Shown here: positions 1-9,692 of the stretch, one piece after another
How the letters are laid out: every line of letters begins with the position of its first letter
How positions within the stretch are numbered: the stretch's first letter is position 1
From: Blastobasis lacticolella
Lineage: Eukaryota > Arthropoda > Insecta > Lepidoptera > Blastobasidae
Assembly (NCBI GenBank): GCA_905147135.1
Contig: LR990060.1
Coordinates: 14,090,001 to 14,154,000, forward strand
DNA: 64,000 nucleotides
Direction of reading: 5' to 3'
The notes under the pieces: model-generated
Seen by the model: only the letters and a program-made list of their open reading frames with translations
Database searches by the model: none
What the model was told of the DNA's origin: nothing
Position numbers and translations under genes: made by a program

Positions 1-165
1 ACATATCCAATTTGGTCAGGTTCCCCTGGTAGCAGGGTCACGGAGGTCAAATGGTAGTTGCTCCACTGTAATTACCTGACCTGCCAAATCCTGGATCATG
101 TTCAAGGCGGACCCCGGGCCCTCGTCCTCGAGAGCACAACCGGGACATTAACGCTAAGATGATTA
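1..165 (+). mobile_element. SINE-A copy, 3' portion (cut by window edge)
   Basis: It matches the 3' half of the full copy at 19745-20095, from CCAATTTGGTCAGGTTCCCC to CACAACCGGGACATTAA. Confidence 0.8.
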
Positions 166-785
166 TTTATTTTATTATCTCTTTTGATAATGACATAGAA
201 ATTGCAGTAAAAAAATATTGTCTCAGCTATCTTATGAAACTGATCTAACATAGATCATTTTAGTGATGTTTCAATACAGATTTTTAGCTAGAGAAAAATT
301 TGAGATGACAGCGTCAGAATGATCCCCCTGATCGACTGTACTACATTTTGCCATAGTCCTTAAGTAGGTAGCCATCGCAATGAGGATCAATCATAGGAAT
401 GAAACCTAGTGTAAGAATGTTTGAAGTCCATTTTGAAATGCCAAAGTTCTATGGGATTGAAAGTAAATGGAAGGAATCGTTTTTTCACTTGGTGAAATTC
501 AAATAAATCAAATTTTTGTCACTTGGAAGTAAGTGCAATAAACATGTTTACTTCACTTGACTATGTAAGTATTTTTTTTTACTTTATTCAGAACACCAAC
601 AACAAGTTACAAGTTGACCATTAATAGGTAAGACATAGTATAATCAATAGTAATAATCAAAATTACCATTGACACATTGATTGATTTTAATCTGCCATCT
701 TAAATCTATCTAGCATGTAAAATATGGACTACTATGTCTGAAAAGAATAATGTTTTTTTTAAATCATCCAAAATCGTTCGAACCC

Positions 786-1030
786 CAATAAAATAAATAA
801 ATAAATAAAATATTCGTGGACAAATTCACACAGCGCCATCTAGCCCCCAACTAAGCAAAGCTTGTACTATAGGTGCTAGATAACTGATATACTACTTAAA
901 TACTTTTTAAATACATAGTTATTATACATAGAATACCCAGACCCGTAACAGAAATTAAAATTCATCATTTCAATTTCTGCCTGGCCGGGAATTGAAACCG
1001 GGACCTCTTGCGTGGCAGACCGGCATATAG
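786..1030 (-). mobile_element. SINE-B copy
   Basis: The family has a tRNA-like head with box A (GGTTCAGTGG) and box B (GGTTCGATTCC) and a tail GGCGCTGTGTGAATTTGTCC. Here it is on the minus strand with a degraded head. Confidence 0.82.
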
Positions 1031-1204
1031 ATCAACAGATTTCATATAGCAGAACATACCTACTTTCCCAGTAATCTATTTGCTAAAATAATCACGAGTA
1101 TTTTCCTCAACAGCTCGTTATCAGTTATTACTTTATGATCTGCATCAAGCCCCTGTTAATGTTAGGATTATAATTCCAATGTGGTTTCTAAACTAGATTT
1201 TGAT

Positions 1205-1614
1205 ACACATTTTAAGGGTATGTTCCGGGTTTCCTACCGCGTAGAGCTCGTCTAGTCTGAAATGACGCGCCCCACTACTTAGTTAGTTTATTTCGATGTG
1301 TGAGTGCAAATATTAATAACGACACTTCATCTGTGTGGGAGCGTCGACTGCTCCAATCAAACCACGCGAGCTCCTACGTTGGTGTCTCACCGGCTACTGA
1401 ATGACCAATTACAACGGCATTTGTATATGTATTGCGTCCATATTTTAAACTTGCTTGTGTGCGTTAATGCGATAGTGGGGCGCGTCATTTTAGATTAGAC
1501 GAGCTCTACCTGTGTCGTCCCGTGACCATGATGCATGCAACTGCTTCGAAATATCGGGCTACTCGTCAACAAAGGTACGCGGTAGGAAACCCGGAACATA
1601 CCCTTAAAATGTGT
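1205..1614. mobile_element. Foldback MITE with perfect 39-bp inverted repeats, host of a nested MITE
   Basis: 1205-1243 and 1576-1614 are exact reverse complements (core GGGTATGTTCCGGGTTTCC). Without the nested insertion the element is about 145 bp. GAT flanks both outer ends. Confidence 0.88.
1244..1506. mobile_element. MITE family 1, copy 1 (263 bp, TA duplication)
   Basis: The termini GAGCTCGTCTAGTC and its near complement are long imperfect inverted repeats that include GACGCGCCCCACTA. TA flanks both sides. It is inserted exactly inside the foldback element 1205-1614. The 64-residue open frame it contains recurs in copy 4 only because the repeat does. Confidence 0.9.
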
Positions 1615-1748
1615 GATAATAACCGCGAAAGTTTAAAACATTGTTAGATTTTAATTAGTTATCTTTAACACAAGAGCCTCTTGTATTGTACAGTGAGTTT
1701 CAACACGAATCGATAGTTTAGGGAAAAGATCGCGACGAAGGTTTCCGG

Positions 1749-1890
1749 CGACTGAATGTGTAACCATGATCCAATTTGGTCAAGTTTCACTGATAAGAGG
1801 ATAACGGAGGTCTACTGTAATTAACTGATAATTCTAATCCTGATAAAACCAAATCCTAGATCATGGTCACAACGAGGATATCGACCCCAA
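1749..1890 (+). mobile_element. SINE-A relic
   Basis: A degenerate 3' part: TGTAACCATGATCCAATTTG then GGAGGTC and ATCATGGTC. Confidence 0.6.
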
Positions 1891-2010
1891 GTGATTTGTT
1901 AAAAAGAAAAGCCGCAACTTACCATGTAAAAGGAAAAAAATTCAGGAAGTTAGTGGTTGTTGCTGACATATGGTATAAAAATCCGCTAAACGAGTCAGGA
2001 GTCAATACGT

Positions 2011-2345
2011 CCTTTTTTTTATGACATACGATAGGCAAACAGACAAGAATGCCACCTGATGGGAAGTAGTCACCACTGCCTATAGACGTTAGCAACACCA
2101 AAAGTAACGCCAATACGTTGCCCACCTCTATAACACGTTGCTCTGGCAGCAAAAAGGCAAAAGCCACTCCACTGCCAAAGCCACGGTTCCCCAAATCCCC
2201 ACCCCATGGAGCACTGGAATCCTTACTCACTGGCAGAAACACAATACTATTTGCGATATTCTGTAAGGTAGAGATACTTCCCCAGTCGGGCGGCTCCAAT
2301 TCGAACGAGATACCCCGCTATCCTAAAAAACTAATACCTACCCTA
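2011..2345 (-). mobile_element. Retroposon family D copy
   Basis: It starts with poly-T and ATGACATACGATAGGCAAAC and ends with CCAGTCGGGCGGCTCCAATT and GAGATACCCCGCTA. It matches 23537-23905. Confidence 0.8.
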
Positions 2346-3165
2346 CCTCTCCTGCCCTACCTCTCCTAAAAAATAATAATAATAATAACAAAACTACGTT
2401 TATTCCAATAAAATAACGAAGTCACAACAACAAATTCATGAGAGCTAGCCACAACTAACAAGAGTTATAGAAAACTAGGTATAGGTCGCCCTGATCCCTA
2501 AACTAAGTAAACTTGTATCTTAGGGAACAGTGATCCACCGAATGGAGACTAGCATCTCTACACTCAGCCAATAATTAAATTAATCGGTACAGTTTAGCAA
2601 GTTTTCGCAATATATAAGTAGTTTATCTAAAGGATAAGAGAGATAAGGTGCCTAATGTTTCTATGAGTCAAACACTCTATTTATATTAAAAAGTAAAAGA
2701 AAAATATTTTTGCCGATCCTTTTTTTTTTTTATATATTTTATGACAAGACAGGCATTTTACCGCCATCTCACCTGTTGGTAAGTAACGATGCGGCCGAAG
2801 ATGAAGCATGCCCGTCTTGGAACAGCCTATATACTCTAGCCTTGAAGGCATCCAGATTATATTGATCAGGGAACACTCGCAGGCAACGCGTTCCATTCCT
2901 TAGCCGTACGCATTATAAAGATCGACCCTTCTGGTATTGGTGATCTCCATAGTCGGCGGTAACCTTTTTCCATCAGGTGGCCCGCTCGAGTATTTGTTCT
3001 GTGGGTAACAAAAAAGTCCTGCAATTCACAATTAAATAAATAAAAAATGTTATACCGTTGACAACACTTTTCAGTGGCCTGATTGCTTATTTGTCTTCTA
3101 CTTATCTTAGATGTCTATCTATAGATATTAGCATCACCAGGGGTATTTCCAATGCGTTGCCTACC
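2346..3165. other. Repeat debris, including a LINE 3'-end-like relic (~2715-2970)
   Basis: About 2715-2970 carries poly-T, a TGGTAAGTAACGATG stretch and CGCGTTCCATTCCTTAGCCG, resembling a related block at 24780-24985. The rest is AT-rich with no recognisable coding sequence. Confidence 0.4.
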
Positions 3166-3240
3166 TCTAAAAGGGGGTAGGGGTAGGTTAGGGGTAGGGT
3201 AAGGTAGGGTGAGTAGGATAGAGTAGGGTAGGGTCGAGTG
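3165..3240. repeat. GGTAGGGTA-type minisatellite
   Basis: Irregular tandem GGGGTA/GGGTA units. The same satellite type occurs at 17087-17290. Confidence 0.75.
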
Positions 3241-3400
3241 TGAGGTGCCAGACAACTGATAAACTACTTATATATTTTAAATACATACTTATTACACATA
3301 TAACGCACCCGTAACAGAAATTAATGTGCTTGGCCGGTAATAGAAACAGGTACCTCTACATAACAGACCGGCAGTTACCCAACTGAACTACTCAGATCGT
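3241..3400 (-). mobile_element. SINE-B relic
   Basis: It has GTAACAGAAATTAATG and a degraded tRNA-like head with GACCGGCAGTTA on the minus strand; the 3' tail is lost. Confidence 0.55.
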
Positions 3401-3785
3401 CAAACCATTTTTGTTTTCAAGCATTATTTGAGTAAAGCCATAGCCAAACAGTAGCAGGAATATTTGTAATACCTCATATAAATAGGCATTACTGCAAATG
3501 CAGGCAAGCAAGTCAATGATCTACTATCTAAGTTATGTTTCATACTTAAAGCTAAAACTATATGCTATAAAGTCCGTAAAAGATTAAGAATAAGAATCAT
3601 TTATTGCCTTAAACAAAATATCGTGCCTTACCACTACATCTAAGCAATAAAAATAACTAAGGCAAATGGACCTGGCTCAGCTTATGCTGTCACGGGACGG
3701 TATGGTACCATACAGCGCTGTTTTTCAGCCATGCCCATTGAGTATGTGTTTGAGAATATAATATAGCATGATCTTTGTTATAGAA
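3401..3785. other. No recognisable feature
   Basis: AT-rich sequence without open frames, obvious repeats or splice-flanked coding segments. Confidence 0.4.
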
Positions 3786-3787
3786 GG

Positions 3788-4020
3788 AGCATCGGTGGCC
3801 TAGTGGTCAATGTATCCGACTCGTAAGCGAAAGGTACTGGGTTCAAATCCCACTACCGCCATATACCATGACTCTTTCTGAGTTATGTACATTAGTTGAA
3901 TACAAACCGACGCTCTTACGGTGAGGGAAAACATCGTGATGAAATCGTATTCAATCACGATGTTTCCCTTACAGCATCGGGTAGTGTTCAACTGATGTAC
4001 ATAAGTCAGAAAAGAGAAAG
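3788..4020 (+). mobile_element. SINE-A head followed by its own inverted copy
   Basis: The tRNA-like head (box B GGTTCAAATCCC) and early body run to about 3947. The sequence then reverses: 3950-4020 is the complement of the body segment containing GTACATTAGTTGAA and GGGAAAACATCGTGATG. The result is an imperfect palindrome. Confidence 0.7.
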
Positions 4021-4303
4021 AGTATTACTAATCATTAGGACATTGACTCCCTATCTGTATCTATTTTATTTTATTTATTTTTTATTTATTCATTTATTTC
4101 ACAGTTTTACAGCATATGCATTATTTTTAAAAAGGTTACTATGTTGAAATGCCAATTACAAAACTGCAATTTATAATTTTGGTAATTAATATAGCCACAA
4201 CGCCATATAAAATACAAAAAGACAAAATTAATAATAATAATATAAAACAAACTTCTCTTTCCTTAAATAAAAGTATGAGATAGGAGAAAGATTTCTCTGT
4301 GTG

Positions 4304-4350
4304 TAAGTGGGTGTATGTGTGGGTGTGTGTGTGTGTGTGTTTGTGTTTGT
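4304..4350. repeat. (GT)n microsatellite
   Basis: Imperfect GT/GTGG run about 46 bp long. Confidence 0.9.
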
Positions 4351-4369
4351 TTATGTATGTATGATAGTG

Positions 4370-4740
4370 TTATCCTTCACGCGATTGGAGGTACTGGATA
4401 ACCTTTTTTATAAATTGTGCTCGGTTGAGGTGGAAAACGTCAGCACTGTCGGTGAGACACTTTTCATACTCGTCTATAGCTCTGTTGAGCGGAGAGCCTA
4501 GGGCGTAGCCGCTGCGCGCGCGGCGGTGGTCAAGTAGCCGAGGCCAGCGACCACCGCGGCGCGCGCGCGGCGAACCCGCGCATAGTAACACTCGGGATAA
4601 TAACTGCGGAGTATCTACTCCGCTGTGTATGATGTCATACAAAAGCTTCAATCTATAGGAACATATTATAAAACAAAGTCGCTTTCCGCTGTCTGTCGCT
4701 ATGTATCTATATACGCTTAGATCTTTTAAACTACCCAACG
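4370..4740 (-). mobile_element. LINE C-terminal remnant (jockey/Rex-like)
   Basis: The minus-strand frame of 122 codons reads KLLYDIIHSGVDTPQLLSRV, SPLNRAIDEYEKC and FHLNRAQFIKKV. This pattern (a short helix, 'pxLLsri', then 'N' and 'FhxxxxxF') ends many non-LTR RT proteins. It is locally GC-rich, unlike its surroundings. The 5' end overlaps a LINE-3'-like relic to about 4830 (GCGGTTTTCAACAATAGATA). Confidence 0.55.
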
Positions 4741-4830
4741 CATTTGGATGCGGTTTTCAACAATAGATAGAGTGATTCAAGAGGAAGGTAGGTAGGTAGA
4801 TTTGTAAGCAAGAAAAAAAGGTCATCATTG

Positions 4831-5335
4831 TCATCCTAGCATTTATCCTGGCGTCTGCCAGGGTTCGCTTTCCGACTCACTTCGTACGGTTTTTGACATC
4901 CTCGCGTCGTAGCTCGTTGGCTCTCGAATCCGGCTCGGCAATGTCAATCCATCGCCTTTCAAGGTAAAAGAATAGGTAGGGTAGTAGGTGTACGCGAATG
5001 AAGTCGCGCCAATCCATTAGTAATAAATAAAAAAAGAAAAGTACGTCTGTCTGTGTACCGCCGCCCGTCCATCCCACATTCGTGGAGAGCTACAGATTAT
5101 CGCCAGACAGCCAGTCAACACTCCAGTCGGCCGGTCACGTGGTCAGCGATAATTGTAAGATAACGCACCGCTACGATAGGACAAATATTGATATCTTACT
5201 ACACGTTTATAGGACATGCGTTATAAAGGTTTTAACGGGGTCGGCAACGCGTGGGTGATGCCCCTGGAATTGCAAACGTCCATAAGCTGCGGTGACGGGT
5301 TACCATCAGGCCGGGAAATAGACGGACTATTTGGT
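4831..5335. other. No recognisable feature
   Basis: Contains short open frames (for example 4877-5077 on the minus strand) without domains. I see no splice-flanked coding segment. Confidence 0.35.
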
Positions 5336-5339
5336 GAAA

Positions 5340-5600
5340 CCCTGATAAAAAAAACTCTCAAACTTCAGCTCAAAAATCAAAATTTCTTTATTGATGAGGA
5401 CATTAAATATCTCTTTCATTCGTCAAAAAGGAGGGGGGTAGGAAAGTCGGAAGGAAACACACAGTGACCCATGGTCGGAATACACACGCCCCACGCCGAC
5501 CACGGCCGGACCGTGCCCGACAATACCAGATAGAGCCGGGTAGCGCCCGACAATGCCGGGCAGAGCCGAAGCGGCCCGACATATTATATAGAAGCTGATG
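5340..5600 (-). mobile_element. Retroposon family F copy
   Basis: Minus-strand GGCATTGTCGGGC, CACTGTGTGTTTCCTTCC and TTTTTGACGA are shared with 7560-7770 and 17522-17705. These end in A-rich tails. Confidence 0.65.
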
Positions 5601-5659
5601 CTATCAGCTATACGAACATCATTCACAACCAATAGTAAGACGGTACTTTACAAGTAAAT

Positions 5660-5903
5660 TAGCGACCTAAGTGGTTCAGTTGGTTAACATCCCGTCTGCC
5701 ACGCAGAGGTCCCAGGTTCGATTCCCGGCCGAGCTTACGTAAATTCTGTTACGGGTCTGGGTGTTATATGTATATATACTATATATAGCATGTATTTTAA
5801 AAAAGTTTAAAAGTAACTATAAAAGTCTGGCCACCGTAACACAAGATTTGCTTACTTTGGGGCTAGATGGCGCTGTGTGAATTTGTCCAAGCATAGTAAT
5901 GTA
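5660..5903 (+). mobile_element. SINE-B copy, 3' end displaced by a MITE
   Basis: The head has GGTTCAGTTGGTTAACA and CCCAGGTTCGATTCCCGG; the tail is GGGGCTAGATGGCGCTGTG. It is interrupted at TTTGTCC by the 5904-6803 element. Confidence 0.82.
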
Positions 5904-6803
5904 TATGTCGCAGCCAACTGGTTAAATCAGCCATTTAATAAGAAAGCTAGTCCGTTAATCAAAAGCCGGCATTTAATTAAATGTCTAAAGGATAACTAGC
6001 TAAGTTGTTGAATGTAACGTTTAACTACTTGGCTGAATGTTATTAAGCCGTTTTGTTAAAGGGTATACAAATGGTTGGTTAGAGTGACCATAAGTTCGCA
6101 ACTTAAATGATAAACATTATTTAAGATAAAAAAGAAATGAATTAATAAAGATCATTTTTATTTAATAAAACATTATTAGTGGCAAGATATTCAATAAGTA
6201 GGTATACAATTAATTGTATTGCGAGTAGGTACCTATAACAGTATTTACCTAAATAAAAATATTTAATAAAAACTTTAAATTTATAACTTATTTACTACTT
6301 GTAACTATGTAGTAGGAACAATAGCAACAGTGCACTTTCTTATTTTATAATATTGTATATAAAATGAAGCGAAAGTTTGGCATTTTTTTCTAAGTAAAGG
6401 TAAGTATAAAAAGAAAATGAACAATGAATATGTTCATTTTCTTTCAAGTAAGAATACTTAAAATTATCTCAATTCTTACTTAAAAGCATGTAGGTAAGTA
6501 CCTCATTTTAAATTTAATTAAATCGAAAAAAATACATTGCTTGCTGTGCGAGCTGTCTGACGCCAGATTTGTTTTGGTGACTACCAGCGCAGCAGTAGAT
6601 AAAATTTGAACTAAAGTTAAATCATCTGCCTGATTTTACTTCAGCCGTCTCCAAAGGGCTGGCTTTAATAAGCCAACTAGTTAAACGTTGAGTAAAGCTA
6701 GTTATATCATCGATCGGCCTAGCCATTCAATCGAATGCCGGCGTCTAATTAACGGACTAGCCTTTTAATTAAATGGCTGATAAAACCAGATGGCTGCGAC
6801 ATA
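5904..6803. mobile_element. 900-bp long-TIR MITE (TA duplication) inserted in a SINE end
   Basis: The termini TATGTCGCAGCCA are inverted with TA flanks. The inverted similarity continues for about 100 bp, including GGCTAGTCCGTTAAT and GCCGGCATT. The interior is AT-rich with no open frame. It splits the 3' end of a SINE-B copy: AATTTGTCCA on the left, TATATTTATTTA on the right. Confidence 0.82.
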
Positions 6804-7029
6804 TATATTTATTTAAAGACATTCCGTTCTCTAAGTTTAATTCGATTTAATAATAGCTTTATTTCGAAGTCCAAGGCCATACGGCCCGTTCTTGTTCTGA
6901 CGAGACTAACCACATTATCAATGATAAAATTTCTTGTTTGATCATTATCTTTACACACCTATATCTATTTACAATGGCATTTGTTGATTATTATTATAAT
7001 AAATTTCGTCGGCACGTGTATAGTCCATA

Positions 7030-7290
7030 ATTTTTTTTTCATTCTTATTTTATTATACGTAGTGATAAACGAGCAGACAGGCCACCTGATGGTAAGCGGT
7101 AACTGTGGCCTATTACATCTACGATTAATGCTTTTAGATTGCAGGCAAAAAATGCAGAACCGCAGGTGCGTTGTCACTGTGAGGACTAAGATGAAATGTC
7201 TCATGCCTGTAATTGCGCTGGCTACCTTATCCTCCAAACCGGAACACAACAATGCAAGCATTGTTGCTTGGCGGCAGAAATAGATAAGGC
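7030..7290 (-). mobile_element. Retroposon D-related relic
   Basis: It carries GACAGGCCACCTGATGGTAA, the conserved 3' motif of family D, in the same orientation as the 2011 copy. The remainder is diverged. Confidence 0.5.
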
Positions 7291-7329
7291 GGTGGTACTC
7301 ACCCAGGCGGACTAATCAACATTAATTTA

Positions 7330-7540
7330 AAACTAGCTTTCCGTCCGTGGCTCCGCCCGCGTGAACCACACGATTTATCGCGCTAGTGGAGGGGATTAAA
7401 AAGTATCCTATGTCCGTCCTCAGGTGCTAAGCTATCTCCATACTGAATTTCATCAAAATCCGTACAGTGGATTAGCCGTGAACGCCTAACACAGATATAC
7501 AGAGTTATTTTCGCATTTATAATATTATTGTACGAAACAG
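7330..7540 (+). mobile_element. LINE 3'-end-like relic
   Basis: It contains CTAGCTTTCCGTCCGTGGC, CATACTGAATTTCATC and ATCCGTACAGTGG, a type of 3' UTR repeat also seen at 10175-10385 and 35345-35560. Confidence 0.5.
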
Positions 7541-7559
7541 TAGCGTAATCTAATTTGTG

Positions 7560-7770
7560 CTCTATTATTAGATCTTTATTCCCGGCTCTGTCTGGTATTG
7601 TCGGACACGGTCCGGCCGTTGTCGGCGTAGGGTGGGTGTGCTCCGGCCCTGGGGCGGCCGACGGGTCACTGTGTGTTTCTTTCCTACTACCATAACCAGC
7701 TTTTTTGACGATCGAAAGATATATCTTCTCAATAAATAAATTTTGAGTTTGAGTTTGAGTTTTAGAGCAT
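7560..7770 (+). mobile_element. Retroposon family F copy
   Basis: It shares GGTATTGTCGGACACGGTCC, CACTGTGTGTTTC and CTTTTTTGACGATCGAAAG with the other F copies. It ends AATAAATTTTGAG with short GAGTTT repeats. Confidence 0.65.
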
Positions 7771-7879
7771 ATCGAATTGAAATCAAAATAAGCTCTGAAA
7801 TGAAAAATATTTTTTCATAACAAGCTTTTATCGCTCGGTATAGTACTCATTAATACGTAAGCCTCAGGGATACGTGGGA

Positions 7880-8075
7880 ATTAGGTGCCTGAACATGTCT
7901 GTATCAGGAAAGAGGCCCCGTGGGCGACCCAAGAAGCGATGGATTGACAACGCTGAGTCAAATGCGAGAGCAAATGGTTTACGGCGAGAGGATGCCGAAG
8001 ACCGGGCGAAGTGGTGAAGAATGAGTAGAAAAGCGGACCCTGGCAAAGGCCGGGATAAAAGCTAAGACGATGATG
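7880..8075 (+). mobile_element. LINE C-terminal fragment (GRPKKRW type)
   Basis: The plus frame reads VSGKRPRGRPKKRWID, ANGLRREDAEDRAKW and RKADPGKGRD, the end of RTE-like RT proteins. It ends in GATGATGAT. Related pieces are at 10745-10935, 16515-16590 and 17725-17835. Confidence 0.7.
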
Positions 8076-8099
8076 ATAGCACTCATTAATACCATGAAA

Positions 8100-8345
8100 C
8101 TACCATACGATAGCGGCCGTGTGGTGTCCGGCAGAGTAGAATAGCACCAACCCCTTACACTCAGTGGTGTCGTACAAGTCGACTAATGTTTTCGAGGCAA
8201 AAGATCAAGAGTCTCCGTAGTCTGGAAAAAGGGAAGCAGCATTTTCCATTGTTATATTTAAACACTGCGATCTCCAACCCGCCTGCCAAGCTTTCTTGGG
8301 AGAGGCCGTTAGTCCTGCAGTGGACTGTGACTACTGTGATGATGA
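8100..8345 (+). mobile_element. SINE-C copy
   Basis: The family begins GGTGTCCGGCAGAGTAGAAT, has CGATCTCCAACCCGCCTGCC in the middle and GTCCTGCAGTGGACTGT near a (GATGAT) tail. Confidence 0.75.
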
Positions 8346-9049
8346 AATACGATAGTTATCTTATAACGTTTATTACTTTCTATCACAACTTCCCGACTTC
8401 GACTGACATCAACAAACCAGCTCCACGGTACCATTATTAATGCATTGCATCCAAGTTACATAGGTATACCAAATTTCAGTTTAATTGAACACCGGGAAGT
8501 GAGTCAAAGACTTGCCAGATTTGCCCCGAACATACATACATAGTTATAAACATTGCAAGTATGGTTGTAACAGAGGCATAGGCGTAGGAAGAGGGGGGGC
8601 CGGGTGGGCCGTCCCACCCCAGAATGGTCTGGTGCCCACTCCAGGATGGGGTGCTCACTGGCTGTACATTGGCGATTGACTCGGCTTCATCGGCCACCTC
8701 GGGGGCCAGGCCCCCCCTGGAAAATAGACCTAGATACGCCAATGAACAGAGGCCTTCTTTGCGGAGGTGGAGGCAGATGCGAAAGGTGAAGAGCTTCACC
8801 TCCGCGGATGCGGAGGTTAACGGAGGTAGAGGTAGAGGAGAAAGTGTATGTGAAAACATTTGTAATTCAGGATTTATCGACTTAATAGAAACTCTAAATC
8901 AAGTTAAATAAAAGCTTGTAATATGCCATACCTCATTAAGTTATGTAAGTAAGGCTGTCAAGTAAAACTAACTTCTTTAGTATCTGCACAGCTGGACAAA
9001 CAGACAATAGAACATATCTAATGCATGATAATTACAGTACAATACTGTC
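8346..9049. other. Unassigned; GC-rich island 8585-8740
   Basis: A GC-rich block with GGGGGGGCCGGGTGGGCC and several overlapping short open frames on both strands, none with a recognisable domain. The rest is AT-rich. Confidence 0.35.
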
Positions 9050-9661
9050 TTTCACTCTTCCAATACAGAGGCGTCAGAATTGACACTTGAAGATAAGAGT
9101 CACTGCCAAGTCAGGCATTGGGGCTAACACTAGTTTTCTAGCTTTGTTGGGTAGGTGTAGTCGTGTTCTGTTTTGTAGTTACTTGTGTCTTTTCGCTAGA
9201 TTTCTTTTTCGGTTTTAAGTAGGTACGTGAAACGAAGTAGGTATCGAAGTTGTTCCTTCTGGATTAAGGCTTTAGGTAGAAATAAGTCGTGTTTTTTTAT
9301 AAGTTACATATTATTAAGCAATCCTGGTGTGTCAATTTTATGGTTGTTGATTATATCGTATATCAATTGCCTTTCGTTTATGGTATCCTATGATATGTAT
9401 TATAGGACCACACTGGTCTTAGTCTTTAGTAGCAATTTTTTTGTTATCGACAGCAAAAAGCACTTAATTATAACACTTGTAAAGCACCTAAAGAACTTTA
9501 AAAATTTGGTAGTTCCACAGGAATCCTTTGGGTTTACAAATAGCTGTGTTTAGAGGAAGTGTCTTTTCGAAAACGGACTCTAATGTTGAAGGTCTAAAGG
9601 CAATGAGTGATAATCAGTGACAGTGTACTTTGTTTGTGATTATTATGGTTTGCAGTGGACC
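9050..9661 (+). promoter_or_regulatory. presumed promoter / 5' UTR of the two-TM gene
   Basis: This stretch is unique-looking and free of recognised repeats. It lies immediately upstream of the proposed start. The ATG at 9662 has a strong context (A at -3, G at +4). The nearest upstream in-frame stop is TAA at 9611-9613 and no in-frame ATG lies between them. An out-of-frame ATG at 9630 opens a reading frame that overlaps the start and could act as an upstream ORF. No TATA box or initiator stands out, so the transcription start is not placed. The 108-residue open frame at 9227-9553 shows no recognisable domain and is probably fortuitous. Confidence 0.4.
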
Positions 9662-9692
9662 ATGGAACGTCAAGAACTCGTGCCTTTGGAGG
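9662..9692 (+). CDS. exon 1 of the two-TM gene (start codon, residues 1-10)
   Basis: This reads MERQELVPLE plus one base and is followed by the strong donor G|GTAAGAAA. It leaves phase 1, exactly what the acceptor at 20400 needs, and the split codon becomes Glu. The joined N-terminus is a short acidic stretch followed by a basic proline-rich one before TM1. The link across a 10.7-kb intron is inferred from phase and Kozak context only. Confidence 0.55.

Noticed and set aside
1304..1498. 64-residue open frame, nearly identical to one at 58124-58318
   Set aside because: The identity comes from two copies of MITE family 1; there is no domain and the frame crosses repeat ends.
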